From the NCBI GenBank assembly GCA_913778505.1, contig CAJYWD010000045.1, positions 1 through 64,000 of the forward strand: a stretch of 64,000 nucleotides of DNA, written 5' to 3'. Positions 18,709 through 27,595 of this stretch are shown here, piece after piece (the stretch's first letter is position 1; every line of letters begins with the position of its first letter). The notes beneath the pieces were generated by a model. The model was not told the origin of the DNA. It worked only from the letters and a program-made list of their open reading frames with translations, and did not search any database. The DNA comes from an uncultured Chryseobacterium sp. (lineage in GTDB: Bacteria; Bacteroidota; Bacteroidia; Flavobacteriales; Weeksellaceae). A program made the translations under genes and the position numbers.

Positions 18709-18891
18709 TGAATGTCCTTAATTATTAATAAATCAAATTTTTAAGTGTTTGTTTGTCATTGACTGCATCGAATCGTCGATTTCCGAAGGAATCTCGATAC
18801 GCTGAAAATTAAACATTTGAGATTCTTTTAGAATGACAAAATGACTGCTGATTTAAGCGTTATGATTAGTTCTGTTTACAACGGACATTCA
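18709..18891. mobile_element. MITE-like element, copy 1
   Basis: About 183 bases bounded by TGAATGTCC and GGACATTCA. The interior (TTTGTCATTGACTGCATCG, TTCCGAAGGAATCTCGATAC, AATGACAAAATGACTGC) aligns along its whole length with the copy at 48007-48180 and, less closely, with 55277-55428. It encodes nothing, so it would be moved by an enzyme encoded elsewhere. Confidence 0.65.
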
Positions 18892-19020
18892 TAAAAAGCT
18901 TCAGTCATATTTATATCTACACCAATTAACTGCATAAAACTAAGCAGCATTATAATGAACATTGCGTCTATTTTATTAGTGACCGTTTTTACATTTTGTT
19001 AACAATTACATGGTAAGAAA

Positions 19021-20163
19021 TCATGACTCTTCCTCCTCCGTATTTTTCAGTTTCATTAAAAGCGTATAGGCATTTTTGGTCACGATCTTCTTATTCTTAA
19101 AATCATCAAAATTAAGAATCTGGATAAACCCGTTTTCGGTTTCTCCCAACATTACAGGTGTTAACCGGTAGGTCTGTTTTTTCACCTCAACGAACACAAA
19201 ATCTTTGCCTTCAAAATTAACGATGCTTTCTTCCGGAACCGCATTGGAAAAAGAGTTGCTGGTTTCAATTTCGGCATTCATATACATTCCCGGAACCAGG
19301 CTGTGATCGTATTTATCGAAATGACAATGTACTTCCGCCAGACCGCCCTGGCTGATATCTTTGCTGATGAGAAGAATTTCGCCGTAATATTTCCTGGCCG
19401 GATCTGCATTGGTATAAGCCGCAAAACGCTGTCCTTTTTTCAGGTTTTCCAGATCTTTTTCATACACTTTAAGATTCAGGTGGATATCATCCGGATTGAT
19501 GAGCTCAAAAAGTACATCCGAAGGGTTTACATATTTCCCTATATTCACATTTACTTTGCTTACAAAACCGTTGATCGAGCTGTACACAGGAACACTTTTG
19601 GTAATACTTCCGGATTTTAAGGATTCCGGATTGATATTGATCAGTCTGAGCTGTTGTGCCAGGGAATTCATCAGAATTCTCTGGCTGTTCATTTCAGATT
19701 GAGCAAGCTGCATCGCTTTATCACTGCTTGCCTGGCTTTGGTTCAGGGTTTTCTGACGGTTATAATCCAGTTCCGCAAAATGTGCTTTGGATCTTGCCAT
19801 TAAATAATCCTGCTGAAGCTGAATGAACTGCGGGTTTTCGATCACGGCAATGACCTGACCTCTGGAAACCGGCATTCCCGGAAGAAGATTGCTGGATTTC
19901 AGATAACCTCCGAGAGGAATACTTACGGAAACCAGATTTTGGGGTGGAACATCGATCATTCCGTTTAATTTCAAGGTGGAAGCGATATTCTGTAATGAAA
20001 GCGTGGTTGTTTCTATCGGTGCATTTCTTAACTGTGCATCGGTTAAAGTCACTACATTTTCGTCTTTCGGGAGACTTTTTTCCTGCTTCGGAGCTTCTTC
20101 TTTTTTACATTGAATGAATACAAAAAAGCTGATTAATAAGGTATATATTGAAATTGATTTCAT
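19021..20163 (-). CDS. RND efflux periplasmic adaptor, lipoprotein (CzcB/CusB-like)
   Basis: Membrane-fusion protein joining the RND pump to the outer-membrane channel. The 380 residues start with a lipoprotein signal (lipobox FIQC, Cys19), so it is anchored to a membrane. A barrel-sandwich/lipoyl half (VSVSIPLGGYL..VIAVIENPQF near 75-112), an alpha-helical hairpin (~115-170) and a beta-barrel domain (~200-290) are in the usual order. No His-rich metal-binding N-terminus is seen. Last gene of the efflux operon, 3 bases after the channel gene. Confidence 0.9.
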   Translation of the reverse strand: MKSISIYTLLISFFVFIQCKKEEAPKQEKSLPKDENVVTLTDAQLRNAPIETTTLSLQNIASTLKLNGMIDVPPQNLVSVSIPLGGYLKSSNLLPGMPVSRGQVIAVIENPQFIQLQQDYLMARSKAHFAELDYNRQKTLNQSQASSDKAMQLAQSEMNSQRILMNSLAQQLRLININPESLKSGSITKSVPVYSSINGFVSKVNVNIGKYVNPSDVLFELINPDDIHLNLKVYEKDLENLKKGQRFAAYTNADPARKYYGEILLISKDISQGGLAEVHCHFDKYDHSLVPGMYMNAEIETSNSFSNAVPEESIVNFEGKDFVFVEVKKQTYRLTPVMLGETENGFIQILNFDDFKNKKIVTKNAYTLLMKLKNTEEEES

Positions 20164-20166
20164 TTT

Positions 20167-21393
20167 TTACGGATTTAAAGTAAGGTATTCCAGTTCAATG
20201 GCGCTTTGGTTAAGTTTCCAGACGGCATCGGTATAATTGTTTTTAAGCTGTACCGCCTGGTTAACGAGGATTACAAATTCAAGATAATTGATCTCACCGC
20301 CGATGAATTGTCTTTTCGCCGTTTCGGTAATGACATCTGCATTTTTCAGGTCGGAAGTTTCATATTTTGAAACAATTTCCAGATTGGACTGATAGATTTC
20401 TCTGGCTTTTTTAAGCTGATTCTGCAAATTGAATTCAGCATTTTTCAGTTCACTTTCAGCGACAGACTGCGCCACTTTTGCGGCTTCAATTCTCGCTTTC
20501 TGACCTCCGGAAAATATCGGAAGCGAAACACCCACCTGAACCGAATGAAACTGAGGCGTTGCATTATACAGTTTATCATCCGGACCTAATCCTTGAAAAC
20601 TGTTCAGGTTGTACGCCAATTGCAGACCGGGAAGCATTTTCGCTTTTTCCAGTGCGATCTGTTCTGCGGAAATATTTTTCTGCTGTTCCCAGATTTTCAG
20701 CAAAGGATGATCCGTCAGTTTTTCGTTTAAAGAATTGGCAAAAGATTTTGAATCTTCGGGAATGAAATCGGTTTCCGTATTCAAAAGCCACTGAAACTGG
20801 ATCTTTAAGACCGCCAGTTCCTGCTGCAATTGTTTTAACTGAATTTCGATCGCCGATTTCTGGCTTGAAGCGGTTGTTTTTTCAAGAATATTGCTCTCCC
20901 CAGCTTTAAGTCTAAGGTTCGCTTTGTCGGAAAAGTCGGTGTACAGTTGCAGGATTTCATTCAGTAGCTTTTCTTTTTCCTTCAAGTACAGAATATTGTA
21001 GAAAGTAAGACTCACTGCTTTTTTAAGTTCATATTCTTTAAGGGAGACATTCAGCAAAGATTTTTTCCATTCTTCGGTGTACACATTTTTCTGCTTTTTA
21101 TAGACCGTTGGAAAAGCAATGTTTTGGGAAACGCCAAATTTCATATCGTTGTACGCACTGTTGATCTGTCCGTAATCGAACGTTACACCAGTCTGCGGAA
21201 TATCATTGGCCGATTTTATCAAAGCTTTAGAATATTCCGATTTCAGCTTTTCGTTTTTAAGATTTCTGTTATTTTCCAGTGCGGTATTAATCGCCGTCTG
21301 AAGATTGATCGGCTTTTGCGCCTTCAGCCCGAATCCCGCAAAGCTGAATAGCAAAATGAATACAGCCGTTATATTGTTGTGATTATTTTTCAT
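20167..21393 (-). CDS. TolC-like outer-membrane efflux channel (CzcC/CusC-like)
   Basis: Outer-membrane factor of the tripartite pump. I start at the ATG at 21393, which gives a clean signal peptide (MKNNHNNITAVFILLFSF...GLKAQ) and 408 residues; the open frame continues up to an ATG at 21444 that overlaps the pump gene's stop by 4 bases, so coupling from that start is possible. The two long heptad-like helical regions (about 40-200 and 250-400) are typical of the TolC fold. Confidence 0.88.
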   Translation of the reverse strand: MKNNHNNITAVFILLFSFAGFGLKAQKPINLQTAINTALENNRNLKNEKLKSEYSKALIKSANDIPQTGVTFDYGQINSAYNDMKFGVSQNIAFPTVYKKQKNVYTEEWKKSLLNVSLKEYELKKAVSLTFYNILYLKEKEKLLNEILQLYTDFSDKANLRLKAGESNILEKTTASSQKSAIEIQLKQLQQELAVLKIQFQWLLNTETDFIPEDSKSFANSLNEKLTDHPLLKIWEQQKNISAEQIALEKAKMLPGLQLAYNLNSFQGLGPDDKLYNATPQFHSVQVGVSLPIFSGGQKARIEAAKVAQSVAESELKNAEFNLQNQLKKAREIYQSNLEIVSKYETSDLKNADVITETAKRQFIGGEINYLEFVILVNQAVQLKNNYTDAVWKLNQSAIELEYLTLNP

Positions 21394-21440
21394 TATGTAG
21401 ATATTTATTTTTTTAAAGGTCATATGTAATCGCGTTTTCT

Positions 21441-24400
21441 TCATAGGCGTTTCCGTTTTACAAATGATGGCGATTTCATTTTAAATCCTTTTTCAATGGT
21501 TACATAAAGAAGCGGCAGTACAAAAAGCGTAAGGAAGGTTGCCACGAGCAGACCTCCGATCACCACGGTTGCCAACGGACGCTGAACTTCCGCTCCTGCT
21601 CCGTTGCTGAGTGCCATCGGAATAAATCCCAGAGAGGCCACGAAAGCGGTCATCAGAACCGGACGAAGTCTGGATTCTCCGCCATCAATTACAATTCTTA
21701 CGATATTCCGGATTCCGCTTTTGTATAATCTGTTGAATTCTGAGATGAGAACGATTCCGTTGAGAACCGCCACTCCGAAAAGAGCGATAAAGCCTACTCC
21801 TGCACTGATGCTGAAAGGCATTCCTCTTAAAGCCAGAAGAAATACGCCGCCAATAATTGACAGTGGAATTGCGGTATAAATCAGCAGGCTTTCTTTCACC
21901 GAGCCGAATGCTAAAAACAGCATCACAAAAATAAGCGCCAAAGCAACCGGAACGGCAATCATCAGACGCTGTTTTGCATTGTTCAGGTTTTCAAAAGAAC
22001 CTCCGTACGTCATATAATAACCTGTTGGAAGTTTTATCTCTTTGTTAACTTTAGCCTGAAGTTCTTCCACGATGCTCTGAACGTCTCTTCCTTTGATGTT
22101 AAAGCCAACCACAATTCTGCGCTGTGCATTTTCTCTCTGTATTTGGTTGGGTCCGTTTTTTACCTCAACTTTCGCAAGCTGGGAAAGCGGAATCTGGTTT
22201 CCGAAAGGTGTCGGAACGAGCAGGTTTTTAATATCATCCACATTTTTACGGACTTTGTAATCGAGACGAACGACCATATCAAAACGTTTTTCGCCTTCAA
22301 AAACGAGACCTGTACTCTGCCCTGCGAATGCAGCATTCACGATCCGGTTGATGTCCGAAATGGATAAGTGATACTGTGCAATAACAGGACGGTTGTATTC
22401 TATGGTTACCTGCGGCATTCCTGCAATCGGTTCAATGTAAAGATTCTGTGCTCCGTTAACGGTTTCAATAATTTTCCCGAGTTTTTGGGCATTTTTTGAA
22501 AGAACGTCCAGATCATCACCAAAAATCTTCACCACGACATCCTGTCTTGCTCCCGTCATCAGTTCATTGAAACGCATCTGTACCGGAAACTGGAAGCTTA
22601 CTGTCACTCCGGGAACATCCTGCAGTTCTTTGCTCATTTTATCCGCCAGTTCCGGAAATGTAGATGCGGAAGTCCATTCTTTTTTGTCTTTCAGAATCAC
22701 CATTAAATCGGCAGCATCCATCGGCATCGGATCTGTAGGAACTTCCCCGCTTCCGATTTTTGTCACGACTTTTTGTACTTCGGGAAATCTTGATTTCAGA
22801 ATATGAGCGGCTTTTTGGGTACTTTCAATGGTTGTATTCAGATTACTTCCCGGCAAAACTCTGGTTTCTACCGCAAAATCTCCTTCTTCAAGGGAAGGAA
22901 TAAATTCTCCTCCCATTCTGCTGAGAATGAAAATTGCCAAGACAAAAAGTAAAGCCACGATGGAGAATACGATTTTCGGAACTCTTAAAATTTTAAGTAA
23001 TGTTTTCAGATAGATTTTCTCTACTTTTTTCATCATCCGGTCGGATAAGGTTGGTTTTGAGTTTCTTTTTCTCAACAGCAAAGAGCTCATCATCGGAATG
23101 TATGTCAACGACAATAAGAATGCTCCTAATAAAGCAAAAGCTACAGTCTGAGCCATCGGTTTGAACATTTTCCCCTCAATTCCCTGTAAGGTAAGAATGG
23201 GAAGATAAACAATCAGGATGATGATCTGACCGAAGACTGCACTGTTCATCATTTTTCCGGCAGAATCGGTAACAATAGTGTCCATTTCTTCTTTTCCGAC
23301 GGAGAATATTTTTTTGAATTTTGAATTATGGCTGAACTGGTGCAGGACAGATTCTACAATAATGACCGCACCGTCGATAATCAATCCGAAATCCAGTGCA
23401 CCGAGACTCATCAGGTTTCCGCTGACTCCGAAAAGATTCATCATACAGATGGCAAAAAGCATTGCGAGCGGAATTACGGAAGCCACAAGCAGTCCTGCGC
23501 GTACATTTCCGAGGAACAGAACCAGTACAAAAACAACAATTAATGCGCCTTCCGTAAGGTTTTTTTCTACGGTTCCGATGGCATTGTTTACCATTTTGGT
23601 ACGATCCAGAAACGGTTCTATCACCACTCCTTTCGGAAGTGTCTTCTGGATCTGGGCAATTTTTTCTTTTACGTTTTTAATCACCTGGTTGCTGTTTTCG
23701 CCTTTCAGCATCATCACCACGGCTCCGGAAACTTCTCCCTGATCATTGAAGGTCATGGCACCGTACCTTGTGGCAAAGCTTGTTTTTACCTCTGCGATGT
23801 CTCTTATAAATAATGGAATTTCATTGGTTTTGGAAGCGATCGCAATATTCTTGATGTCTTCGATATTTCCAATCAGACCTTCGCTTCGGATGTATAAAAC
23901 GGTGGGACCTTTTTCGATATAAGCACCGCCGGTATTCTGGTTATTGGTGTTCAAGGCATCGAAAACATCATTGATGGTAATTCCGTAAGCATTTAACCTG
24001 TCGGGATTGACGGCAATTTCATATTGTTTCAGTTTTCCTCCGAAACTGCTGACTTCAGCAACGCCTTTTACGCCAAGAAGCTGCCTTCTCACGATCCAGT
24101 CTTGGATGGTGCGGAGTTCCGTGATGTCGTATTTTTTCTCGTAGCCTTTTTCGGGACGGATCACATATTGGAAAATTTCGCCTAACCCTGTAGAGATAGG
24201 TCCCAATTCGGGGGTTCCGATCCCCTGCGGAATCTGGGTCTGAACCTGCTGCAGCCGTTCTGCCACTTGTTGTCTTGCCCAGTAGACATCTACATCATCC
24301 TCGAAAACGATGGTAACGAGCGATAAACCGAAACGTGAAAAACTGCGGATCTCTTTTAATCCTGAAATATTGTTGTTTGCCTGTTCGATGGGAAAAGTCA

Positions 24401-24593
24401 CCAGTCTTTCGATATCTGTTGCTCCAAATGAAGGGGCAATTGTGATCACCTGAACCTGGTTGTTGGTGATATCCGGAACGGCATCGATCGGCAATTTGGT
24501 TATCTGATAGGAGCCAATGCCTATCAGTCCCAAAACCAACAGCGCAATGATGAGTTTATTCTTTACAGAAAACTCAATGATTTTTGTAAGCAT
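21441..24593 (-). CDS. czcA: Heavy-metal RND efflux pump, CzcA/CusA type
   Basis: Inner-membrane proton/metal antiporter of 1050 residues, with 12 predicted membrane spans in the RND pattern (span 1 near residues 10-30, a cluster at 345-500, another at 870-1040) and two large periplasmic loops. In span 4 the motif DFGLIIDGAVIIVES (Asp401, Asp407, Glu414) matches, from memory, the HME1-type signature for divalent cations (Zn/Co/Cd) except Ser for Asn at the end; Cu/Ag pumps have a different motif. Metal choice is therefore probably divalent, with moderate certainty. Confidence 0.93.
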   Translation of the reverse strand: MLTKIIEFSVKNKLIIALLVLGLIGIGSYQITKLPIDAVPDITNNQVQVITIAPSFGATDIERLVTFPIEQANNNISGLKEIRSFSRFGLSLVTIVFEDDVDVYWARQQVAERLQQVQTQIPQGIGTPELGPISTGLGEIFQYVIRPEKGYEKKYDITELRTIQDWIVRRQLLGVKGVAEVSSFGGKLKQYEIAVNPDRLNAYGITINDVFDALNTNNQNTGGAYIEKGPTVLYIRSEGLIGNIEDIKNIAIASKTNEIPLFIRDIAEVKTSFATRYGAMTFNDQGEVSGAVVMMLKGENSNQVIKNVKEKIAQIQKTLPKGVVIEPFLDRTKMVNNAIGTVEKNLTEGALIVVFVLVLFLGNVRAGLLVASVIPLAMLFAICMMNLFGVSGNLMSLGALDFGLIIDGAVIIVESVLHQFSHNSKFKKIFSVGKEEMDTIVTDSAGKMMNSAVFGQIIILIVYLPILTLQGIEGKMFKPMAQTVAFALLGAFLLSLTYIPMMSSLLLRKRNSKPTLSDRMMKKVEKIYLKTLLKILRVPKIVFSIVALLFVLAIFILSRMGGEFIPSLEEGDFAVETRVLPGSNLNTTIESTQKAAHILKSRFPEVQKVVTKIGSGEVPTDPMPMDAADLMVILKDKKEWTSASTFPELADKMSKELQDVPGVTVSFQFPVQMRFNELMTGARQDVVVKIFGDDLDVLSKNAQKLGKIIETVNGAQNLYIEPIAGMPQVTIEYNRPVIAQYHLSISDINRIVNAAFAGQSTGLVFEGEKRFDMVVRLDYKVRKNVDDIKNLLVPTPFGNQIPLSQLAKVEVKNGPNQIQRENAQRRIVVGFNIKGRDVQSIVEELQAKVNKEIKLPTGYYMTYGGSFENLNNAKQRLMIAVPVALALIFVMLFLAFGSVKESLLIYTAIPLSIIGGVFLLALRGMPFSISAGVGFIALFGVAVLNGIVLISEFNRLYKSGIRNIVRIVIDGGESRLRPVLMTAFVASLGFIPMALSNGAGAEVQRPLATVVIGGLLVATFLTLFVLPLLYVTIEKGFKMKSPSFVKRKRL

Positions 24594-24683
24594 AATGATT
24601 TGTTGAGCTTATTATGAATAAATAAGGTAATGGTCTGATACCAATTAATGCCTGTTTTTAAGCCCTGGAATTTATACTTGCTT

Positions 24684-24779
24684 GCAGCCCGACCTGAGTG
24701 GAGCTCTTTTGTAATTTTGCGGTTGGAAAAGCGTTGGCAAAATTACAAAAAGCGGGAACGGAGGGCGGATTACCTGCCC
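24684..24779. repeat. GCAGCCCGG element with perfect internal stem
   Basis: Conserved ends GCAGCCCGACCTGAGTGGAG and GCGGGAACGGAGGGCGGAT...CTGCCC enclose a perfect 14-bp stem, TTTTGTAATTTTGC (24707-24720) with its complement at 24737-24750. Other copies (8473-8577, 14364-14518, 47884-47981 inverted) keep the ends but have a different internal stem sequence. Confidence 0.7.
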
Positions 24780-24859
24780 AAATAAAAAACCTGTATAAAA
24801 TTTACCAATAAGCATCAGAAATCTCCCAAAATGACATTTGAGAGAAATTCAGAAAAAAA

Positions 24860-25243
24860 TCAACAGGATTTCGGCGGCTGCCAGATGGAATTGAGAATAT
24901 CTTTATTGTAAAAGATACTTTTGTAAAACGTCTGTTTTAATTTAATGACCGGATTGGATTCTTTGCCGGACAGCTGAAAACTGAAGGGCGTCGCAGGGGT
25001 ACATACAACTACCAGATGCGTTGCGTGTGAAGCAAACGGAAGCTGCTGGTCTTTATTGTAATCCGAATCCTTTACCGGATTGTCATAATGGATTTTGAAG
25101 AATGAACCAATGGTGATTGCCGGATTTTCCGCCTTATGCTCCAGATAATGTTCGATCAAGGCAGGAATTTTCAAAAACTGATAGAGCTCGGTTGTAGAAA
25201 CCAAGTATAAACCAAGCAATAGTATCGAGATCAGTTTTTTCAC
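24860..25243 (-). CDS. Small secreted protein heading the metal-efflux operon
   Basis: A 127-residue protein with an N-terminal hydrophobic segment (MKKLISILLLGLYLVSTTEL) and a C-terminal IWQPPKSC. The start is GTG at 25243; a TAATTTTG box at 25249-25256 would put transcription almost at the start codon. I recall similar short proteins before CusA/CzcA genes in Bacteroidetes but no named function. A cysteine at the very end and histidines in the middle (HYLEHK, HATHL) would suit metal contact, which is inference. Confidence 0.7.
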   Translation of the reverse strand: MKKLISILLLGLYLVSTTELYQFLKIPALIEHYLEHKAENPAITIGSFFKIHYDNPVKDSDYNKDQQLPFASHATHLVVVCTPATPFSFQLSGKESNPVIKLKQTFYKSIFYNKDILNSIWQPPKSC

Positions 25244-25532
25244 TTTTGCAAAATTATGAAATGTTTCGTTAAGAATGAATCTATATTATATTCAGCTTTT
25301 AAATCAGCCATCTGACTTTACATTGTAATGCTTCCAGTAAATGATTCCGGATCGGAAAGCAATGATATGGCAGCGCAGAAAACAGAGTACTATAAAGATG
25401 TTTTTAGTAGATTTCAAACCCTGAAAATGAGCAGACCTGAGTTTTTTATCAAGTCAAACCTTTGACTATAAAAAAAACAAAAAGGAATTGATTAGATAGT
25501 AAAAACGCCAAGGTCATCTTAGCGTTTTTGAT
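25244..25532. other. Gap between haem locus and efflux operon
   Basis: Apart from the terminator at 25504-25531, this 289-base gap shows no gene. Only a possible TAATTTTG promoter box for the efflux operon (25249-25256) stands out. Confidence 0.5.
25504..25531. terminator. Intrinsic terminator after the ChaN-like gene
   Basis: On the minus strand AACGCTAAG ATGAC CTTGGCGTT (9-bp stem, one G-T pair) is followed by TTTTTAC. It marks the end of the haem locus transcript. Confidence 0.8.
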
Positions 25533-26405
25533 TTAATAGGTTTTAGTCATATCATTAGGAATCACCAGATTAAAATCTGTGGGTACAACATCTTTTGAAG
25601 GTAATTTCAGGTCCTCTTGCTCTGACTCAAAAACTGAGATGACTGCAACTTTCAGTTCGGGTTTCAGCTTTTTCAGATACCAGTAAATTCCGCCATACTG
25701 TTTGCTGTGATAGTCACCATTAACGTGAATAAAGACTTTGCCGGGCTGCCAGTTGTTCAGAATTGATTCTGCCATTGTAGCATCTTTGATGGCTTGTGCA
25801 GAGATGAAATTCATAAGTTTCATTTCATCCACATGATCACCCATCAGAGATTTCATCTCCTTGTAGCCCGGCGTATCCAGCGTCACTTCAACAGGCAGTT
25901 GGGCGATCCATTTTTTCTCATCAGCCGGTAATGCATTCAGACTTGTAATCCCTTGTTTAGAAGTTTGAGAAGCATATTTTCTGGGAACATTGGTCGCAAT
26001 GAAAGCAATCTTTTTGTCTCTAGCAAAATCTACCAAGGGGCGGTAATCGGTTTCGTAATTGTTCCAAAGTCTTACCGAATCTTTGAGATTTTTGGCTTCA
26101 ATTTTTCCGTCCAGATAAGCATTCAACGGTTTTTGATTATCCCTTTCAAACATCTCTGCACCTAAAATGACCCGACCTTTTTTCTTGTCGAAAATAGCTT
26201 CTGTAATTCTTTTTTCCAGCCAGTGATTGATAGAATTATCATGATGTTCTCCCAGCAGCACCACATCAAAACCGACCAATTTTTGAATCATATTTTCAGG
26301 TGAAACCGGGCGGGATTGTTTATCATAGAACCGGAATGCCTCAAAATTTTGAGCAGTGATTCTAACTAAACCAAACATAGCCATAAACAGCAATAATTTT
26401 CTCAT
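25533..26405 (-). CDS. ChaN-like haem-associated protein
   Basis: A secreted protein of 290 residues (signal MRKLLLFMAMFGLVRITAQ). The hallmark GEHHDNSINH (52-61) and the distal HVNGDYHSKQ motif identify the ChaN/DUF399 family, members of which bind haem as dimers. There is no lipobox, unlike Campylobacter ChaN. It is the last gene of the haem locus but follows a terminator, so it may be transcribed by read-through or from its own promoter. Confidence 0.88.
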   Translation of the reverse strand: MRKLLLFMAMFGLVRITAQNFEAFRFYDKQSRPVSPENMIQKLVGFDVVLLGEHHDNSINHWLEKRITEAIFDKKKGRVILGAEMFERDNQKPLNAYLDGKIEAKNLKDSVRLWNNYETDYRPLVDFARDKKIAFIATNVPRKYASQTSKQGITSLNALPADEKKWIAQLPVEVTLDTPGYKEMKSLMGDHVDEMKLMNFISAQAIKDATMAESILNNWQPGKVFIHVNGDYHSKQYGGIYWYLKKLKPELKVAVISVFESEQEDLKLPSKDVVPTDFNLVIPNDMTKTY

Positions 26406-26417
26406 TTACAATAATTT

Positions 26418-26461
26418 AAAAAAGGCTATTCCATACCAACCTTGGTTACTATAGAATAACC
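26418..26461 (-). terminator. Intrinsic terminator after hmuS
   Basis: On the minus strand GGTTATTCTATA pairs with TATGGAATAGCC, with AACC/GGTT inner pairing, then six T (26418-26423). It lies between hmuS and the ChaN-like gene. Confidence 0.7.
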
Positions 26462-26475
26462 TCTAATCATTTTTT

Positions 26476-27498
26476 TTACAATCCGGAAATCAGATTTTTC
26501 CATTCCGCAAGTTCGGGATTTCCAGGCTTTCTCTTACCAAAAAACTGCACAATAAACTCTCCGTTTTTATTGAATACTTCTACAGCCGTCACCTCGCCAT
26601 CTTCAGTCGGTTTCTTAACAATCCATGCTTCAGCAATTTTGGTGGTATCCAGATGCAGGTTAAAATCCGGATCCATCACATTGAACCATTGCTGATGCCA
26701 AAGCGTCTTTTTCACATCTCCCGTGTGAATCTGAATCACGCCACGGTTTCCCACAAAAATCATAATCGGCAGCTGTTTTTCGGAGGCATCTTCCAAAACG
26801 TTGACCACTTTCGAATTTTCAATTTTATATGCAAAACCTTCCGGTGCCAATCTTAAAGCCTGCGTTCTGCTCACCCCGAATTTTCTGGTCATCATAAAGA
26901 ACTCGTGCGTGTCTTTCAAATCTTTCCAAGCCTGTTGGAAAGCTGCAATATCTATTTCTGAATCCGGTTTTTCTGCTGCCTTTTGAGCTACCGGTTCTGT
27001 CACCAATTCTGATAGTTGACCGGCGGCTTTGTATTTTTCTGTCAGAGCATTAAATTCAGAAACGTTGCTGTCCTTTGTCAGATAAACTTTATGAAGAGCC
27101 AAACCGTCTTTTCCAAAAAACTGGAAACTTTTCTTATCACCTTCTACCACGGAAAATCCAAATTTCCACGAGTTGATAAAAATTCTCAGATCAATGTCCT
27201 CGCCCACAAAGACCTGTCCATGGGGATTGCTGAAATCGGGATTCAGATATACACCTTTCCGTTCGTGGACACACTCGTTATTGCGTGTGAGCGCCATCAC
27301 TTTGCCAAGTTTTTCTACCTCCTGCAGGAGTGCTGCAAAATCGTCTGTAAGAGCTGTGACGCCATTTCCGACGTTGGTTGCCAGCAATTCTGCCTCACTT
27401 ACCCCTAATTGCTCTGCAGCATTTCTGATCCTGAGATGAGGATTTTCAGATTTCAGAGCTTCCCACCGGTCTTTCAATTGAGTTGTCATTCTATTCAT
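26476..27498 (-). CDS. hmuS: Cytoplasmic haem carrier/degrading protein (HmuS/HemS)
   Basis: A 340-residue protein with the duplicated HemS fold: two related halves, each with the LK..HEFFMMTRKFGVSRTQALRLAPEGFA / LRIRNAAEQLGVSEAELLATNVGNG pattern and a VFVGNRGVIQIHTG or ALTRNNECVHERKGVY strand. It takes haem from the ABC importer and may open the ring. LWHQQWFNVMDPDFNLHLD near 260 is the conserved loop of the second half. Starts at 27498 or 27489 are equally possible. Confidence 0.92.
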   Translation of the reverse strand: MNRMTTQLKDRWEALKSENPHLRIRNAAEQLGVSEAELLATNVGNGVTALTDDFAALLQEVEKLGKVMALTRNNECVHERKGVYLNPDFSNPHGQVFVGEDIDLRIFINSWKFGFSVVEGDKKSFQFFGKDGLALHKVYLTKDSNVSEFNALTEKYKAAGQLSELVTEPVAQKAAEKPDSEIDIAAFQQAWKDLKDTHEFFMMTRKFGVSRTQALRLAPEGFAYKIENSKVVNVLEDASEKQLPIMIFVGNRGVIQIHTGDVKKTLWHQQWFNVMDPDFNLHLDTTKIAEAWIVKKPTEDGEVTAVEVFNKNGEFIVQFFGKRKPGNPELAEWKNLISGL

Positions 27499-27595
27499 AA
27501 TATTATTTTTAGGTTTAATTTATTTGCTAATGTATATTTAATAGGACAGTGAATAAAGCTTCCAGATATAAAATAATTCGTTGGATAAACCATGT

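Larger units (their letters stand above)
18433..19020. other. Gap between acs and the efflux operon: gene remnant plus MITE-like element
   Basis: Apart from the possible remnant at 18492-18638 and the MITE-like copy at 18709-18891, these 588 bases show no gene, tRNA or clear promoter. The stretch 18892-19020 is plain AT-rich sequence facing the end of the adaptor gene. Confidence 0.6.

Noticed and set aside
23278-23742. 154-codon plus-strand ORF inside the RND pump gene
   Set aside because: Antisense to conserved membrane segments of the pump; composition is the complement of hydrophobic codons.
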